DNA of 17,010 nt from Podila epigama (taxonomy: Eukaryota; Mortierellomycota; Mortierellomycetes; Mortierellales; Mortierellaceae): NCBI GenBank assembly GCA_015679605.1, contig JAAAVE010000555.1, forward strand, positions 1-17,010, written 5' to 3'. Of the stretch, positions 1-10,560 are shown in pieces (the first letter of the stretch is position 1; every line of letters starts with the position of its first letter). Position numbers and translations under genes: made by a program. Under the pieces are notes generated by a model. That model had not been told where the DNA came from and searched no databases. It saw nothing but the letters and a program-made list of their open reading frames with translations.

Positions 1-160
1 CTCTTCAACAATGACCACGATTCCTATTAAGCAGTGGTCGCACATGGACCTAATGTCGAGGGCGACAAACAAGAACAACAACAATAACAACCATGAAAAA
101 CGATGGTTTTCAAGATACATGTACATAGATAGATATTAAATACAAATACATAAGAATAAA
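1..160 (+). other. possible 3' end of an upstream plus-strand gene
   Basis: Frame 1 is open from the window edge to a TAA at 28-30, and frame 2 is open from 2 to about 138 with an Asn-rich stretch (AAC/AAT run near 74-92). An AATAAA hexamer lies at 155-160. This would fit the last codons and poly(A) signal of a gene running in from the left, but there is no recognisable protein motif and I cannot choose the frame. This is inference only. Confidence 0.2.
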
Positions 161-729
161 ACGCGATATAGTATTTTTCAAGAAACAAGAGTCGCTCTTT
201 CCATCTCTTTTCATATCCAAGCTGCATGCATTCAGAAGACGCGACAAATTACACGCTTATTCTAGGAACAACCAAGCATAAAACACTGCAAGATATATAC
301 GCGTTATTTGACTTATTAAACGTCATGCTCACTTCCTAAGAAGCCTGCTCGCCCGCAGAGCGCACATGCCATGTATCATCTTCCAATATGAATGCCCTAT
401 CCAAGTGCATCAGACTTGGTTTTCTTTGTCAGCGCGTCCATTATGACTCGACTTGCATTCTACTATTGCTAGCGACGCTACGCTTCAATTTCAACGTCAT
501 CAGGCTAGAGGCGTTCTTGAGTGCTTCCCTTAATGCATTTGCTCCTTTTACCACTCATCGCATTCGCGTTGTTGCAATGTTCTGTCCCAGAACCAGGACT
601 GCATCTTTTATTATTAACGTGATTCCAACATGACATTGATACATTTCCAAATCTGTTCCTGAAATATATATACCATCGCAACCACAACCACAACCACAAC
701 TACAACTACAATCTAGGGAGAGTCGATAG
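161..729. other. gene-poor stretch with a CAACCA/CAACTA microsatellite
   Basis: No ORF here encodes anything I recognise. The longest (388-633, plus, 81 codons) is hydrophobic and Cys/Phe rich with no domain signature. A CAACCA-type repeat at 679-711 would read as alternating Gln-Pro then Gln-Leu in the frame that enters the histidine kinase relic at 730, so part of this stretch may be further decayed sequence of the same relic. A TAG at 727-729 closes that frame. Confidence 0.4.
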
Positions 730-973
730 AGACTCAAGGACGGCACGTTCCAATGGGCGATTGTCAGAATGCTTCCGATCATGTCGCCGTCAGACAACAA
801 CAAGATCCTGCAATGGCTTATAATGACGATCGATATTGATGACCAGCGACGCGCTGTTCAGCTAAAGCCCAACTTTTCTCGCCAACATGTAGCATGAAGC
901 TCCGGACGCCGTTAAGGCTGACAAGGTTACCTTGCAGGAAATTCCCCTTGTGCTTCTAAGAGACATTGGGAGG
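730..973 (+). pseudogene. decayed fragment of a PAS-containing (hybrid) histidine kinase
   Basis: Three consecutive pieces of a sensor histidine kinase are readable in order but in different frames. Frame 1 (730 to about 870) carries a PAC-type PAS ending: D-G-T-F-x-W, then R-M-L-P-I, then D-I-D-D-Q-R-R-A, as in histidine-kinase PAS domains. Frame 2 (875-898) reads F-L-A-N-M-stop-H-E, the H-box with a TAG (890-892) where the Ser before the phospho-accepting His is expected. One extra base (about 899) then shifts to frame 3, reading L-R-T-P-L (900-914). From 917 frame 2 resumes with A-D-K-V-T-L-Q-E-I-P, like the segment that follows the HisKA dimerisation hairpin. Roughly 40-50 residues of HisKA between these pieces appear deleted. 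No ATPase or receiver domain is visible before the converging TFIIIC gene. It cannot encode a working kinase. Confidence 0.8.
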
Positions 974-1062
974 TAAGAAAAAACAACAAACATGTGTTCC
1001 CTGCCACATTGTTAGCTTCTGGAAGGATGTCGAACAAAACAGACAGATTTTGAACAATAACT

Positions 1063-1068
1063 TTTATT
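1063..1068 (-). promoter_or_regulatory. poly(A) signal of the TFIIIC subunit gene
   Basis: On the minus strand this is a perfect AATAAA, about 160 bases after the TAG stop at 1229-1231. Its position fits the 3' UTR of the TFIIIC gene. The 974-1228 stretch holds nothing else I recognise. Confidence 0.5.
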
Positions 1069-1228
1069 ATTCATCCAGGTCAAAATATAAACATTAACAA
1101 CATTGCATTGTTAAAAACTGCAAATGGATCATTTGCGATGCTTGTTCTTTGTACAGAGCAAAACGGAAAGAAACACCTTTGTTCATGTTTATGTTGTGTT
1201 GGCTGATGCATGCTTTTTAGTAAGCTAC

Positions 1229-4200
1229 CTAATCCATGGCGGTCGTGCTTGTTGCCGTTGACGCTGCCTCTTCGACACCGGGATCGACAGTTTCTATCAG
1301 ATCCATTTTCAGATACTTGTAGTAGTCCGGAGCAGCTTGGTAGCTTGTGACCATTCGTTCATGAATCGTGTCTCGGTCGCATGACTTGAATAGTCCACGC
1401 TTTGAAAACAGCGTTGCCGGCTTCGGCTCAATACCAAACTGAAGCGTGATTGCCTGTCTCTTCTCCAGTTCATCCATCACCTCTGTCAGTTCAATAGCGT
1501 TAAGCACCTTGAAAAACCGCCTCTGGATTGTTCCCTGTGTTATGCAATTTAAAGTACATGAAAACAAAGTGACAGCGAGACGGTCAGCATTAGGAGTCTA
1601 TAAACATAATGAAGGAATACCGCCGACAGGACCGACTTCTTACCTTGGTGATGCCTGGACGTTCGGCAATAGTGGTCAGGACCGCATGAAGAGTCCTTTC
1701 AAACACTCTCTTATCCGACTCTGGGTCTACAGTTCTCCACATTCGAGGATTTTCCCATTCCATTGGGTCGATGCCATCCTTCATATCATATCCATCCCCA
1801 CCCTCCATCTGAAGACGGCCTCGCTTATAGTTTACTGTCCATTGCTCATGCCACCCAAAGACAACGTATCGCTGGACCGTCATCCCTACGAGCATCAATA
1901 TAGGTGGAGTGGTGCTCTGGAGAGTTTTAAGAGCTTGCCGAATGCGGCCATCCTCAGTATGGGTCTTGTTATAGCCCAGGGCATCCTGTTGAAGGAAATA
2001 GAAAGGAAAAAAAAAAAGTCAAAATCAACATGCTGAGTGGCTCTTTCCTGCTCAAATAATAACAGCGAGAGAAAAAAGATAGAAAAACACAACACTCAAC
2101 CTCATTAGCCTTACCTTGATAGCAATATCAGTAACACCATCGTTCTTCGTGGCCAGAGCAATGCGGTAAATGTCTTTCAACAAACTTCGGTCAGCATCAT
2201 CAGGGACGGTGCAAAGGTACTTTTCTAGAGCAACCTCTGTCCTGCCTTGCACTTCAGTCCAAGACTCTGCCAGTCTTTCTTTGTCTTCCTCATGCTGCAC
2301 ATCTATATCTGCTGGCTTGCTTCGTTTCGCAGTCCGGGCAGTGTCATCGTCGTCGTTGTCCTGCACATCTACCGTCGCGCTATCTGCAATTCTCTTCAGG
2401 GACTTTTGCTTTGCTGGTATAGAAGGCAAAGACTTGCGATGGCGCATATTCTGTAACTTGATGGTAAAGTTTAGAAGCTGGTTCCGGAAATAAGCCTCAG
2501 GCGACACTTTCACGGTTGACTCGTACGGTTCTGCAGGTGAGAGTTTGATAGTGTCCATGGCCACATTATTCGCCAAGACCATCATATCCGATGCATTTGA
2601 GTCATCATCAAACATCCAACTGGTCCTCTGTTCCAGCGTCTTTGCCATGGCTGCAGCATCCAAAGATACAATACGCCGGTAGGAACCCGCCATGACATTC
2701 GCAAATCGTTCAGATCGCCCCACTTTCTGTCCAGGGATCCTGAGATCACGGCTTCGGACTGAACTCAAGACCTTCCACTCCTTTCCGAGCATACAGGATG
2801 ATTCTATAGCCTTGGTCTCAAACATCTCTAGCATATATCGTGTCCAGGAAAGCGTAAGATTGTTCATCGGAGATGCAAACACAGACCTAATAATAGTCAA
2901 AATGATGTTGCTTTGCACCAATGGCTCCGATTGCAAGAGGACTTCGTTGATGGTGACAGAGCTCTCCGTGTGGCTGACCAGAGGTGGTACAAGTGCGGTT
3001 GTCGTCGGTGGGCGTAGCTCACAAAATGCAGCATCTAGTTCCTTGGGATTCATACTGCGCATCGTAATAGGGAGCTGTGAGAGCTGGTAAAGCTGCCTGC
3101 GCCACGAATCCTCTCTGTTGACCCGCTCCTCTACGTACAGACACGCAAATGGCTCCTGTGCACGCAATATGTAATCGCGAGCCTTGAGGCTACTTCGGGG
3201 TGTCTGTACGGCTCCTTCCATAAGAGTATCTACCATAGGAACACTAACGCAACAACACGACACATACAAAAAAGTCAGTGGATGGTTGTCTCTACAACAG
3301 GTCAAAAAGTCAAAAAGAACGTGATGACGACCGCATATGAAAACTTATCATACTTTGTAAACTCCTCTTTGGATTGGAGGTATTTGACGATAGGTAGAGG
3401 ATCGAATTCTGTGAGGTTGGTGTTGAGTTCAAACTTTTGAATAATCTCTGGGTACATGCTTCCAAATGACATGCGAAAGTATTCCATGCGATGGACCCAG
3501 ACGGAATTGCGCACTATTCGTTCATAGCGATGCCGGCACACTGACAAACTTTTGACACCTCTCAGAGCTCTTGCGGGAGCATGCCAGCTGAATCGAGTTC
3601 GTGTTGCGGCCGCAATATAGCGCACAACAACACATGAAAGTAGAAGGATGTCTGTCTGCTCGTCTGTCCAAGTTGTCCTAACACGCCTCTTAAAGGGTCT
3701 TTTTGGACGCGCGCCCAAAGAGCGACGATCCACTCCGTCATCTATTCCATATAATGCTCGTCTTCGCTCCGAGTCGCTTTCAGGTAATGATGTGGATGCT
3801 GTCGACTTTGGCTGCAAAGTTTTCACCCTCACTTGTCGCAGACGGGTCGATTTTATCGTTCGGCCACCTGTAGTCTTTTTTTCTTCTGCCTCCCTAGAAC
3901 TACGTTTCCAGCTTGCTTGCAATGCCCTATAAAAGCGAATAATATGTGCCTTGGCAAGCAAAGATTCCTGTGCGATCTGCGTCAAGAGCTCGTCATTCCC
4001 TATCGGAACAAACATTGTTCGCTGGTTTGTGTAGCTCAGTAAAACCTGTTGCTGTTGGACGGTCACACGTATTGGGTCGGTCCAGATTCTCTTGTTACAA
4101 AGATTTTGCAAAAAGCTTCGTCGGATGAGCTCCCAAGATGTCTGCTGGGTCTTGTGCTTCAGATGAATCTCACCTGAATGCTTCATCACGGAGGCACTGA

Positions 4201-7200
4201 GCTGGAGATCGACCCAAAAGTCTCTACACTCTTTGGCCACCGTCAAATTGTACTTCTTCCGCATTTCCAAGTTGGCATCAAGGTCATCGGGCGTGATGGG
4301 ATCAAGAGGCGCCTTGACGTGGACATAAATCTCGTAGTGGGTATGGAAGACGAGGTGGTTGTCGGCATACTTGAGGGGGACATTGACATTGCCTAGCACG
4401 GTACAACTTTCGTCCACAGGTGATAAAAGTCGCAGTGCATCCAGAATTTCAAAGGCCTCTCGACATCGCTTAGTAAAATTGGGGCTGGGCTTGCCCAGGA
4501 AGGATGAGTGACTGGGAAGACTGTGCATCGGCATATTAGAGCCTTTGTTAGCCTCCAAAAATTCCCGGCATTCTGGTGAAGGAGGCTCCACGGTAATGCC
4601 GACAACCTGGAGGTATACTCGCAAGGGCATAAGTTCGATCAGTGGTGATGATGACAAAAGATTCGGGCGATCAGCCCAAGGATAGAGTGTCTTGTCCTTC
4701 GCCGTCAGCTTATCGAGAATGAACCGATGAAAGACCAAGGCACGCAACATTTTGGCTCTGAACCAGCCATAATGGATGGCAAAGTTCGATCCTTCAAAGT
4801 CGCATCCGAGTACATGCAACCTGGATTTTCTGGCATCTTCGCGTTGTCTGTGTGGCACCTTGGCACTGTTAAGGTCCGTGAATGGGATGTTGATACTCTT
4901 TTCCAGTTCAGATCCCAAGCGTGTAGCCATAGCGTCAAGAGACTCGGCTTCAACATCTACTCGTTCAATGGCCTTGATGGGTTTGTTGGCGAGTCCACCA
5001 AAGATCAGGTGACGACTACTCGATTCCTTGACAAACTGCTTCACTTCCTCCGAGTCAGGCTGTATATCGGGTAGGAGACAAAATGTTTTCGTCACAGTGC
5101 CGCCTGTGAGCAAAGGTACGTTCTGGACACGGTACAACTTGAGTAAACCTTCACTTTCCAATATGCTAACCGTCCTGAATATGGTACGTCTGTCTGTGAT
5201 GGTATCGGTCGTGTCGGGGAACATGATGTTCTTTTGTCGTTGGAATTCTGCCACTAAAGTAGCTTGCACTTCCACCATGCGACGCTCCTCCATGATCTTT
5301 AGAAGAACCTTGCGCCTCTGTAATAGAGCAATCGAGAGGAATTTTTCAGGCGCAGCAGCGACACCAGTCGCAGGCATTGGTGACAATACAAACGATCCGT
5401 TGGGCGACTGCTGCTGTGACGTAGAGGCAACCTCCTCCGTAGCAGTCGCAGGAGTTCCAGAGTTCTCAGCATCCTGTTTTGACGGGTCTGAAGTTGGTGT
5501 TTCTTGTGGCTGGACGACTTTTTCAGCAACGGCGGTTGTAGAGTTCTTTGCTTTGGTACGCGCATTAGGTCGAGCCTTTTCAATGTTCTGTTTTTGTTGA
5601 CTTGCCATGTCAATGTAATCCTTGTGTTCCTTATCAAAGGTCGACGTGAACGCCAATTCGGAATAGTAGCGGTAACGACGCTCGCGTCCAACAAACTCGA
5701 CAACACGCTTCACCAATGGAGCGCTTTTTTTGTCTGATGGTTTTGTGAGACCGTCCAGAATTTTTGCCAAAAGTCGACGATTCAGCTTGTTTAGGCCCTT
5801 GCGAATTTCCTATTGAAAGGGTAAGGTGAAAAAGGAGAATTAGGTTCTACTTTTCAGACAAGTGTAAGAAAGAGTCATGCATTTTTTGCTCTTTGTATAG
5901 AGAAGCCTCACCTTGGCAATAATACCCTCCGACCCAGCATTGATGATGGTCTGATACACTTGCTCCTCGAGACAAGTATCAAAGCAAACTCCGCCCTGTG
6001 ATGATTCATCCGACATGAAAGCTTTTAGGTTTGCTTTTTCACCGTCTGGTACTAGAGGAGTAAAAGAATAATGCAACATTAATATTCATTTCTGATTCAT
6101 ATATATGTGACATTCAACGCACGATTCATATGTATAAATGAAAATCATACCAACGTCAATAGTGCCGCTGCCATAAAGTTTCAGCAGTTGCACACAGCGG
6201 GCATGACCTGGTGTGTGGACACGCTTGATATACTTGAAGCGACATAGCAGTTCGATTTGTCGATGGAACCAACGATTCTGGACTACAGTCATATCGCCCA
6301 AGTCCTACAAAAAAAGATTGACAAGTAGGAGCAAGCCAAGAAAACCTCTCCAAATGGTTAGAGCCTCGGCAAACACTAGAACCTCAAAGGGCAAACTATA
6401 ACTTTAGATGGGACAACATTGGCACGAGATACCTACCAAAGCTCTTGCGAGATCTTCAATCACCATGACTTGACTCTTGGCTTTGCTCAAAAGCTCTGTT
6501 ATAGTTTGCTTCACATAAGCACTATAAAAGCTAACCCCTTTGCTGTCCGACTTGAGTAGGCCCTCGAACCTCACGTTATCCGTGGCTACATATGGCCGAG
6601 ATGATGTCTTTGGGGTTGTTTCCTCACTGTTCATGGCATTAAATCCCGAGTTCAAGTGTGCAAAATCCTTGTGTAGACATAAAAGTGTGTAGGAGCCTCC
6701 AGTCGTGACAGGAATCTTGATGATGAAGCCCTGATCAATGAGTACCTTGACAAAGTGGAACATACTTCTCGGGTCAATCCCTTGATCCTTTGCCAACTGT
6801 GTCTGTGTCATGCCAACCTCGCGGGAGGCTGCAATGAGTGAAAGTGTTTTCATGGCCACATCAGACTTGATAGCACCATTGCCAGAGTTCCCCAGAAGAG
6901 CGAGATGCTGTTTCTCGACAGAGGCTACAATCCTGATACATGCCTTACTGTCATCCGTCATCTTTTGGTAGTCCAGCTCCGAGTCACTGAATTCATTCGC
7001 TCCTTGTATTGACACCGCAAATGCTCTTGACTATGGAGTGGGAAAATTGGGTATCAGCGACTTGTATCTTTCTGTAGTGATGGATAGTACGCGTCCTTTA
7101 AAATTTTGATATCTTTTTTTTCCCTGTGAAAATGCCGCTTACAAGGTCACGATGTTCTTTAGCAGCATCTGCTTTCACTCTGTAAAAGAGGATGCCATCC

Positions 7201-7526
7201 TCCTCTTTAAAGTTGTTCCAAAAGTATTGACGGAAGCGCTCGTCTACCAGGTCATGGGGATGCGAGTTTGACCCTTCGTTCGAGGTAGCAGGGGGCACCG
7301 AAGGCGCGTTTTTTTGTTGCATGAATTCATTGACAAGATACCAAAAGCGGTTCCAACTGCATCCTAATGTATGATAGCATGTCACGCAAACAGTTACAAA
7401 AGTGTGCAATTTGACTTGCATAATGGCTCTCAAAACACATTACACCATTGTGTTTAACTATTTCTCCATACCTGACTCGCCATCAAGCGCAACCTCCTTC
7501 TGAATGTGAAGCACAAGGTCATCCAT
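1229..7526 (-). CDS. TFC3: TFIIIC largest subunit, B-box-binding (Tfc3/tau138, GTF3C1 family)
   Basis: Nine exons: 7472-7526, 7143-7363, 6437-7030, 6151-6304, 5912-6051, 3354-5809, 2115-3243, 1644-1985, 1229-1534. All joins are GT-AG and in frame, giving 1798 aa. Family role: the subunit that contacts the B box of tRNA and other RNA polymerase III promoters. Visible: the family N-terminus (acidic/hydrophobic helix, then D-G-E-S-G-C-S-W joined across intron 1); the B-block winged helix at about residues 150-217 (T-Q-T-Q-L-A-K, then G-I-D-P-R-S-M-F); further winged-helix segments at about 278-330, 389-450 and 520-620; a Lys/Arg-rich basic stretch followed by a SANT-like R-T-T-W-T-D-E-Q segment near 1095-1160; and conserved C-terminal segments after intron 7. 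The Met at 7526 has no competing in-frame upstream Met that I could support. Length lies between yeast Tfc3 (about 1160) and human GTF3C1 (about 2100). Family assignment is firm; exon edges are predicted by eye. Confidence 0.92.
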
Positions 7527-7998
7527 GACTGGGAGCCAGAACTATGTTATCTCGTAGGCAACAGAGTTCCTGGGTGGGGAAAAAAAAAAAAAAAAAAAAT
7601 GAAAATATGAAAATATGAAAATATGCACGCCTCGTGCAATTGCTGTCCCCCTTGGAAAGATGTTCGCGTCTGTAATGAGTTGGGTATTAAAAAACAAAAA
7701 GTGACGGGGGAAGAAGCTGAAATAGGAATCAAAAAAACATGAATGCGATACACAGCAATGTCGTTCTCTGCAGGAAGAAAAAAATGGGGGAGCTAAAACA
7801 GACAATGAACTGTAGAACGTCGTGTTAATGTTCGAGTAATCCAATGGTCATTTGTCCACAACGACAAAAAAAGCGAGGATACCCCCTTGGTAGACATAAG
7901 CCACCGCCACTAAAGCCTTTTGCTCACTTGAAATAGTCAAAGAAAGCAAACCCAATGGCTCAACTTACCTTGACAGACAAAATTTTCCTCCGCTACCG
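7527..7998. promoter_or_regulatory. divergent intergenic region between TFIIIC and GTPase genes
   Basis: This 472-bp region separates two outward-facing start codons and should hold both promoters. It contains an A tract of 20 (7580-7599) followed directly by three copies of an 8-bp TGAAAATA unit (7600-7623). Poly(dA) tracts of this kind commonly exclude nucleosomes in fungal promoters (general knowledge). I see no clear TATA box and no protein-coding ORF worth calling other than the short uORF at 7955. Confidence 0.5.
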
Positions 7999-8002
7999 AT
8001 GA
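7955..8002 (+). CDS. 15-codon upstream ORF overlapping the GTPase start
   Basis: An ATG at 7955 opens a 15-codon reading frame ([15 protein letters not shown]) that ends in TGA at 8000-8002. The stop overlaps the GTPase ATG at 7999-8001 as an ATGA junction, in a different frame. If the transcript starts upstream of 7955, scanning ribosomes would meet this ORF first, so it could limit or couple translation of the GTPase. The geometry is directly visible; the regulatory role is inference. It could also lie upstream of the transcription start. Confidence 0.4.
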   Translation: MAQLTLTDKIFLRYR

Positions 8003-10294
8003 AGGACATTGTCATTGCATGTGTTGGCAAACCATCTGCCGGAAAGTCTTCCTTTTTGAATGCGGGTATGGAAGATCAACAACTAGCATTTTCAGAGTGA
8101 TGCTGTCAGAAATTGATGCCATGTTTTAACCCAAGTTAACTTGACTTCACAAAAAAAAAAATCACTTTAGTAACCGACGCAACTGCCAAGGTCGGGAATT
8201 ACCCGTTCACAACTATCAAGCCCAATAACGGCATTGGTAATAAGACAAATAAGAAACTAAAAAAAAATAACACAAAAGTCTAGGCGCGAACAGTATCTTT
8301 TGCAAACTTGAATCATGATCAAGCAAAATCTTGACGACGCCTTCTATCACTTCTTCCAATAGCATACTTTCCTATTGAGTGTCCATGCAAGCGATTCGGA
8401 AAGTCAAAGCAGTGTGCACCGCGTTATGGTATGATAACGATATAGCAAATTGATATGGATCGATGTGGATATATGTTGCTTGATAATCTCTCAATTCTGA
8501 TTTTTTTTTTTTTGTTCTACTATTGTCGCTGCTGGCATTGACCAAACTCGTGTGGGTTTGAATACCAGGACGATGCATTGACGGCAAGAGATTTGTTCCG
8601 ATTCAGATTTTGGATGTTGCAGGACTCGTCCCTGGAGCCTCGGAAGGTCAAGGTCTCGGTAACCAATTTTTGGACGATCTTCGTCACGCCAACGCTCTGA
8701 TCCATGTTGTCGACGTCAGCGGAACCACGGATGCTGCTGGCAAGGAAACAGTGGGCTATGATCCCATTGGCGACATTGAATGGTTGCGTGGAGAGATCCA
8801 TTCGTGGATCTTTGGAAACATTCACAAAAGATGGCCCCAAATCGTTCGAAGACATACCGCAGTCAGTACGTTAGTTTGCTTTATGATTTTTTTATGAATG
8901 ACTATCTGTGCTTGAGGACCATGTACGTCAGGAGCTGACTTATTTTATACATATACCCTATAATTTGCAAATGACAGAGGCATCGACTGCAGAGACACTT
9001 CACAACCAGTTTTCAGGATATGGCGCAACACTGGCACTTGTGCAGAGAACTTTGGATAGAAGTGGCATCAAAAGTCCAATGGACACTTGGGAGAAGGAGA
9101 CAATTCTTAAAGTGGTTGACGCATTCCTTGATGAGCGGTTTCCGACAATCATTGTAACGTATCGTTTTCTACAGTATGAACAACACCTTGACATGATGAT
9201 GGCGATGTAACGACAGCCAGAACAGTACGAAATTCTCACCTTTTTTTTTTATTTTCAGGCTTTAAACAAGATTGATCTGCCAGATTCCGACAAGAACATT
9301 TCCAAGATTATGCGCAAATATGACCAAGTAAGCCGAAAAAAAGACTATTTTATGTTGTTGTTGGTTTTTTTTAAAAAAAAATATGGACTGTTACTAACAC
9401 ACTGCAATGCAAAAAACTATTTGTGCGACTACAGAACAAGATTGTCTTGTCCAGTGCTTTGGCAGAAACCTTTTTGCGGAAACTTGCCAAGCAGAAATTC
9501 ATCCAGTACGACGAAGGAACGGATAATGTACTCACAAAGGAGGACCTGGTATGCTACAGGTCAAAAAAAAACAATTCAAACGCTAATGGTGAGAATTGGG
9601 GGGTATTTTGTCACCATATGCTAACAGACCATGGTTCTTTTTTTGACTAGCCTGACTCGGATTTGAAGCCATTAGATGAAAAACTGCAGGGGTACTTTTT
9701 TTTTTCTTTACAAGTAGTAGGAAGACGACATCACATCAGGAGGGGAAAAAAATCGACACACTAACAGTCCATCCCCTCAACTCTACAAAAAAACTCGAAT
9801 AGACGAATTGAAAAGGTGCAAGATTTGGTTCTTTATCGGTATGGATCGACAGGTGTACAAGATGTCATCCTCAAGGCAGTCGAAGTTCTTGGTCTCGTAC
9901 CTGCCTTCCCTGTAAAGAGTTTGACCACTTTTGCAAATGCGAACGGCAAGGGAGTTTTCAGAGACTGTGTGCTTCTTTGGCCAGGAACTACTGTGCTCGA
10001 GTTTGCAGACATTGTGCATCCTGAGATTGCCAAGCACTATCTTGGCGCCGAAACCGTTGGCAACCGAAAGGTAAATACAACAAAAGCCCAAAAAGGCGAA
10101 ACGTCAAGAATATATGTACATACAAACAGCTTATCATGCATTCCTGTTGTTGAACATGTGCTCATTCTTTTTGCAACATTTTTATCGATGAATAGATTGG
10201 AGAAGACGACGTGATTACGTTAGGAAACAACATTATTTGTTTCAAGACGTCTCGCGACACTCAGACTAGTGCCACCGGTTCTTCAACAGCTTGA
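7999..10294 (+). CDS. OBG-like TRAFAC GTPase, YGR210C family
   Basis: Ten exons: 7999-8065, 8171-8236, 8363-8428, 8569-8865, 8978-9153, 9259-9327, 9435-9548, 9651-9691, 9803-10070, 10196-10294. All GT-AG, in frame, 420 aa; yeast YGR210C is of similar length. GTPase motifs: G1 (P-loop) G-K-P-S-A-G-K-S at residues 10-17; G2 Thr in Y-P-F-T-T at 33-37; G3 D-V-A-G-L at 82-86; G4 N-K-I-D at 227-230; G5 S-S-A at 253-255. The start is set by the P-loop lying only nine residues in, as usual for the family. Between G2 and G3 is a Cys-containing segment (C-P-C-K-R-F-G-K at 51-58) typical of this subfamily rather than of OLA1 or DRG. The C-terminal part, about 300-405, matches the family's TGS-like region. 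These proteins are cytosolic and probably linked to ribosomes or translation (family knowledge; exact role unsettled). The first three exons are each only 66-67 bp. Confidence 0.94.
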
Positions 10295-10320
10295 TAGACT
10301 TTTATCAATACTATCACTAA

Positions 10321-10560
10321 AACTATACAAATGTGGAGGATGAGAGTGGTGCCTAAAATGATGAAGAGACATCCCGGGAACATAATGCTATCGCTACACG
10401 ACAGCAAAGGTGGGGGGGTAGAAAGTGTTGCATAAATTGTTGAAATGTTGAACAGTTGTTGCGGGTAACAGTGCTATTGCCAGACTATACAGAGAGAGTG
10501 GAGGGGAAGACAAAGGTGCCTAGAATGTTGAGCAGACCTCGCGGGTTGCCTTTGCACTAG
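10321..10560. repeat. three degenerate copies of an ~80-87 bp tandem repeat at the LDH 3' end
   Basis: Matching landmarks recur in order. One is aaatgatg/aaatgttg/gaatgttg at 10356, 10443 and 10523. Another is the cggg core near 10375, 10462 and 10543. A third is gctatcgc/gctattgc at about 10387 and 10473. The block actatacaNa...gtggagg...ggtgccta occurs at 10322-10355 and again at 10484-10522. Spacing is 87 then 80 bp. The third copy includes the last codons and stop of the lactate dehydrogenase gene (minus strand); the other two lie in the gap between the convergent LDH and GTPase genes. The copies have diverged, so this is an old local duplication. Confidence 0.65.

Noticed and set aside
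388-633. 81-codon plus-strand ORF left of the histidine kinase relic
   Set aside because: Hydrophobic, Cys/Phe-rich composition without any motif. It is not in a frame that joins sensibly to the relic, so it is probably chance.
1446-2036. 196-codon plus-strand ORF opposite the TFIIIC 3' exons
   Set aside because: It is the antisense shadow of two well-supported TFIIIC exons and the intron between them; no domain or codon pattern supports it.
7999-10294. OLA1 or DRG as the identity of the GTPase
   Set aside because: The P-loop is almost at the N-terminus and the C-P-C-K-R-F-G-K segment between G2 and G3 is the YGR210C-type signature; G4 is N-K-I-D rather than the altered OLA1 motif.
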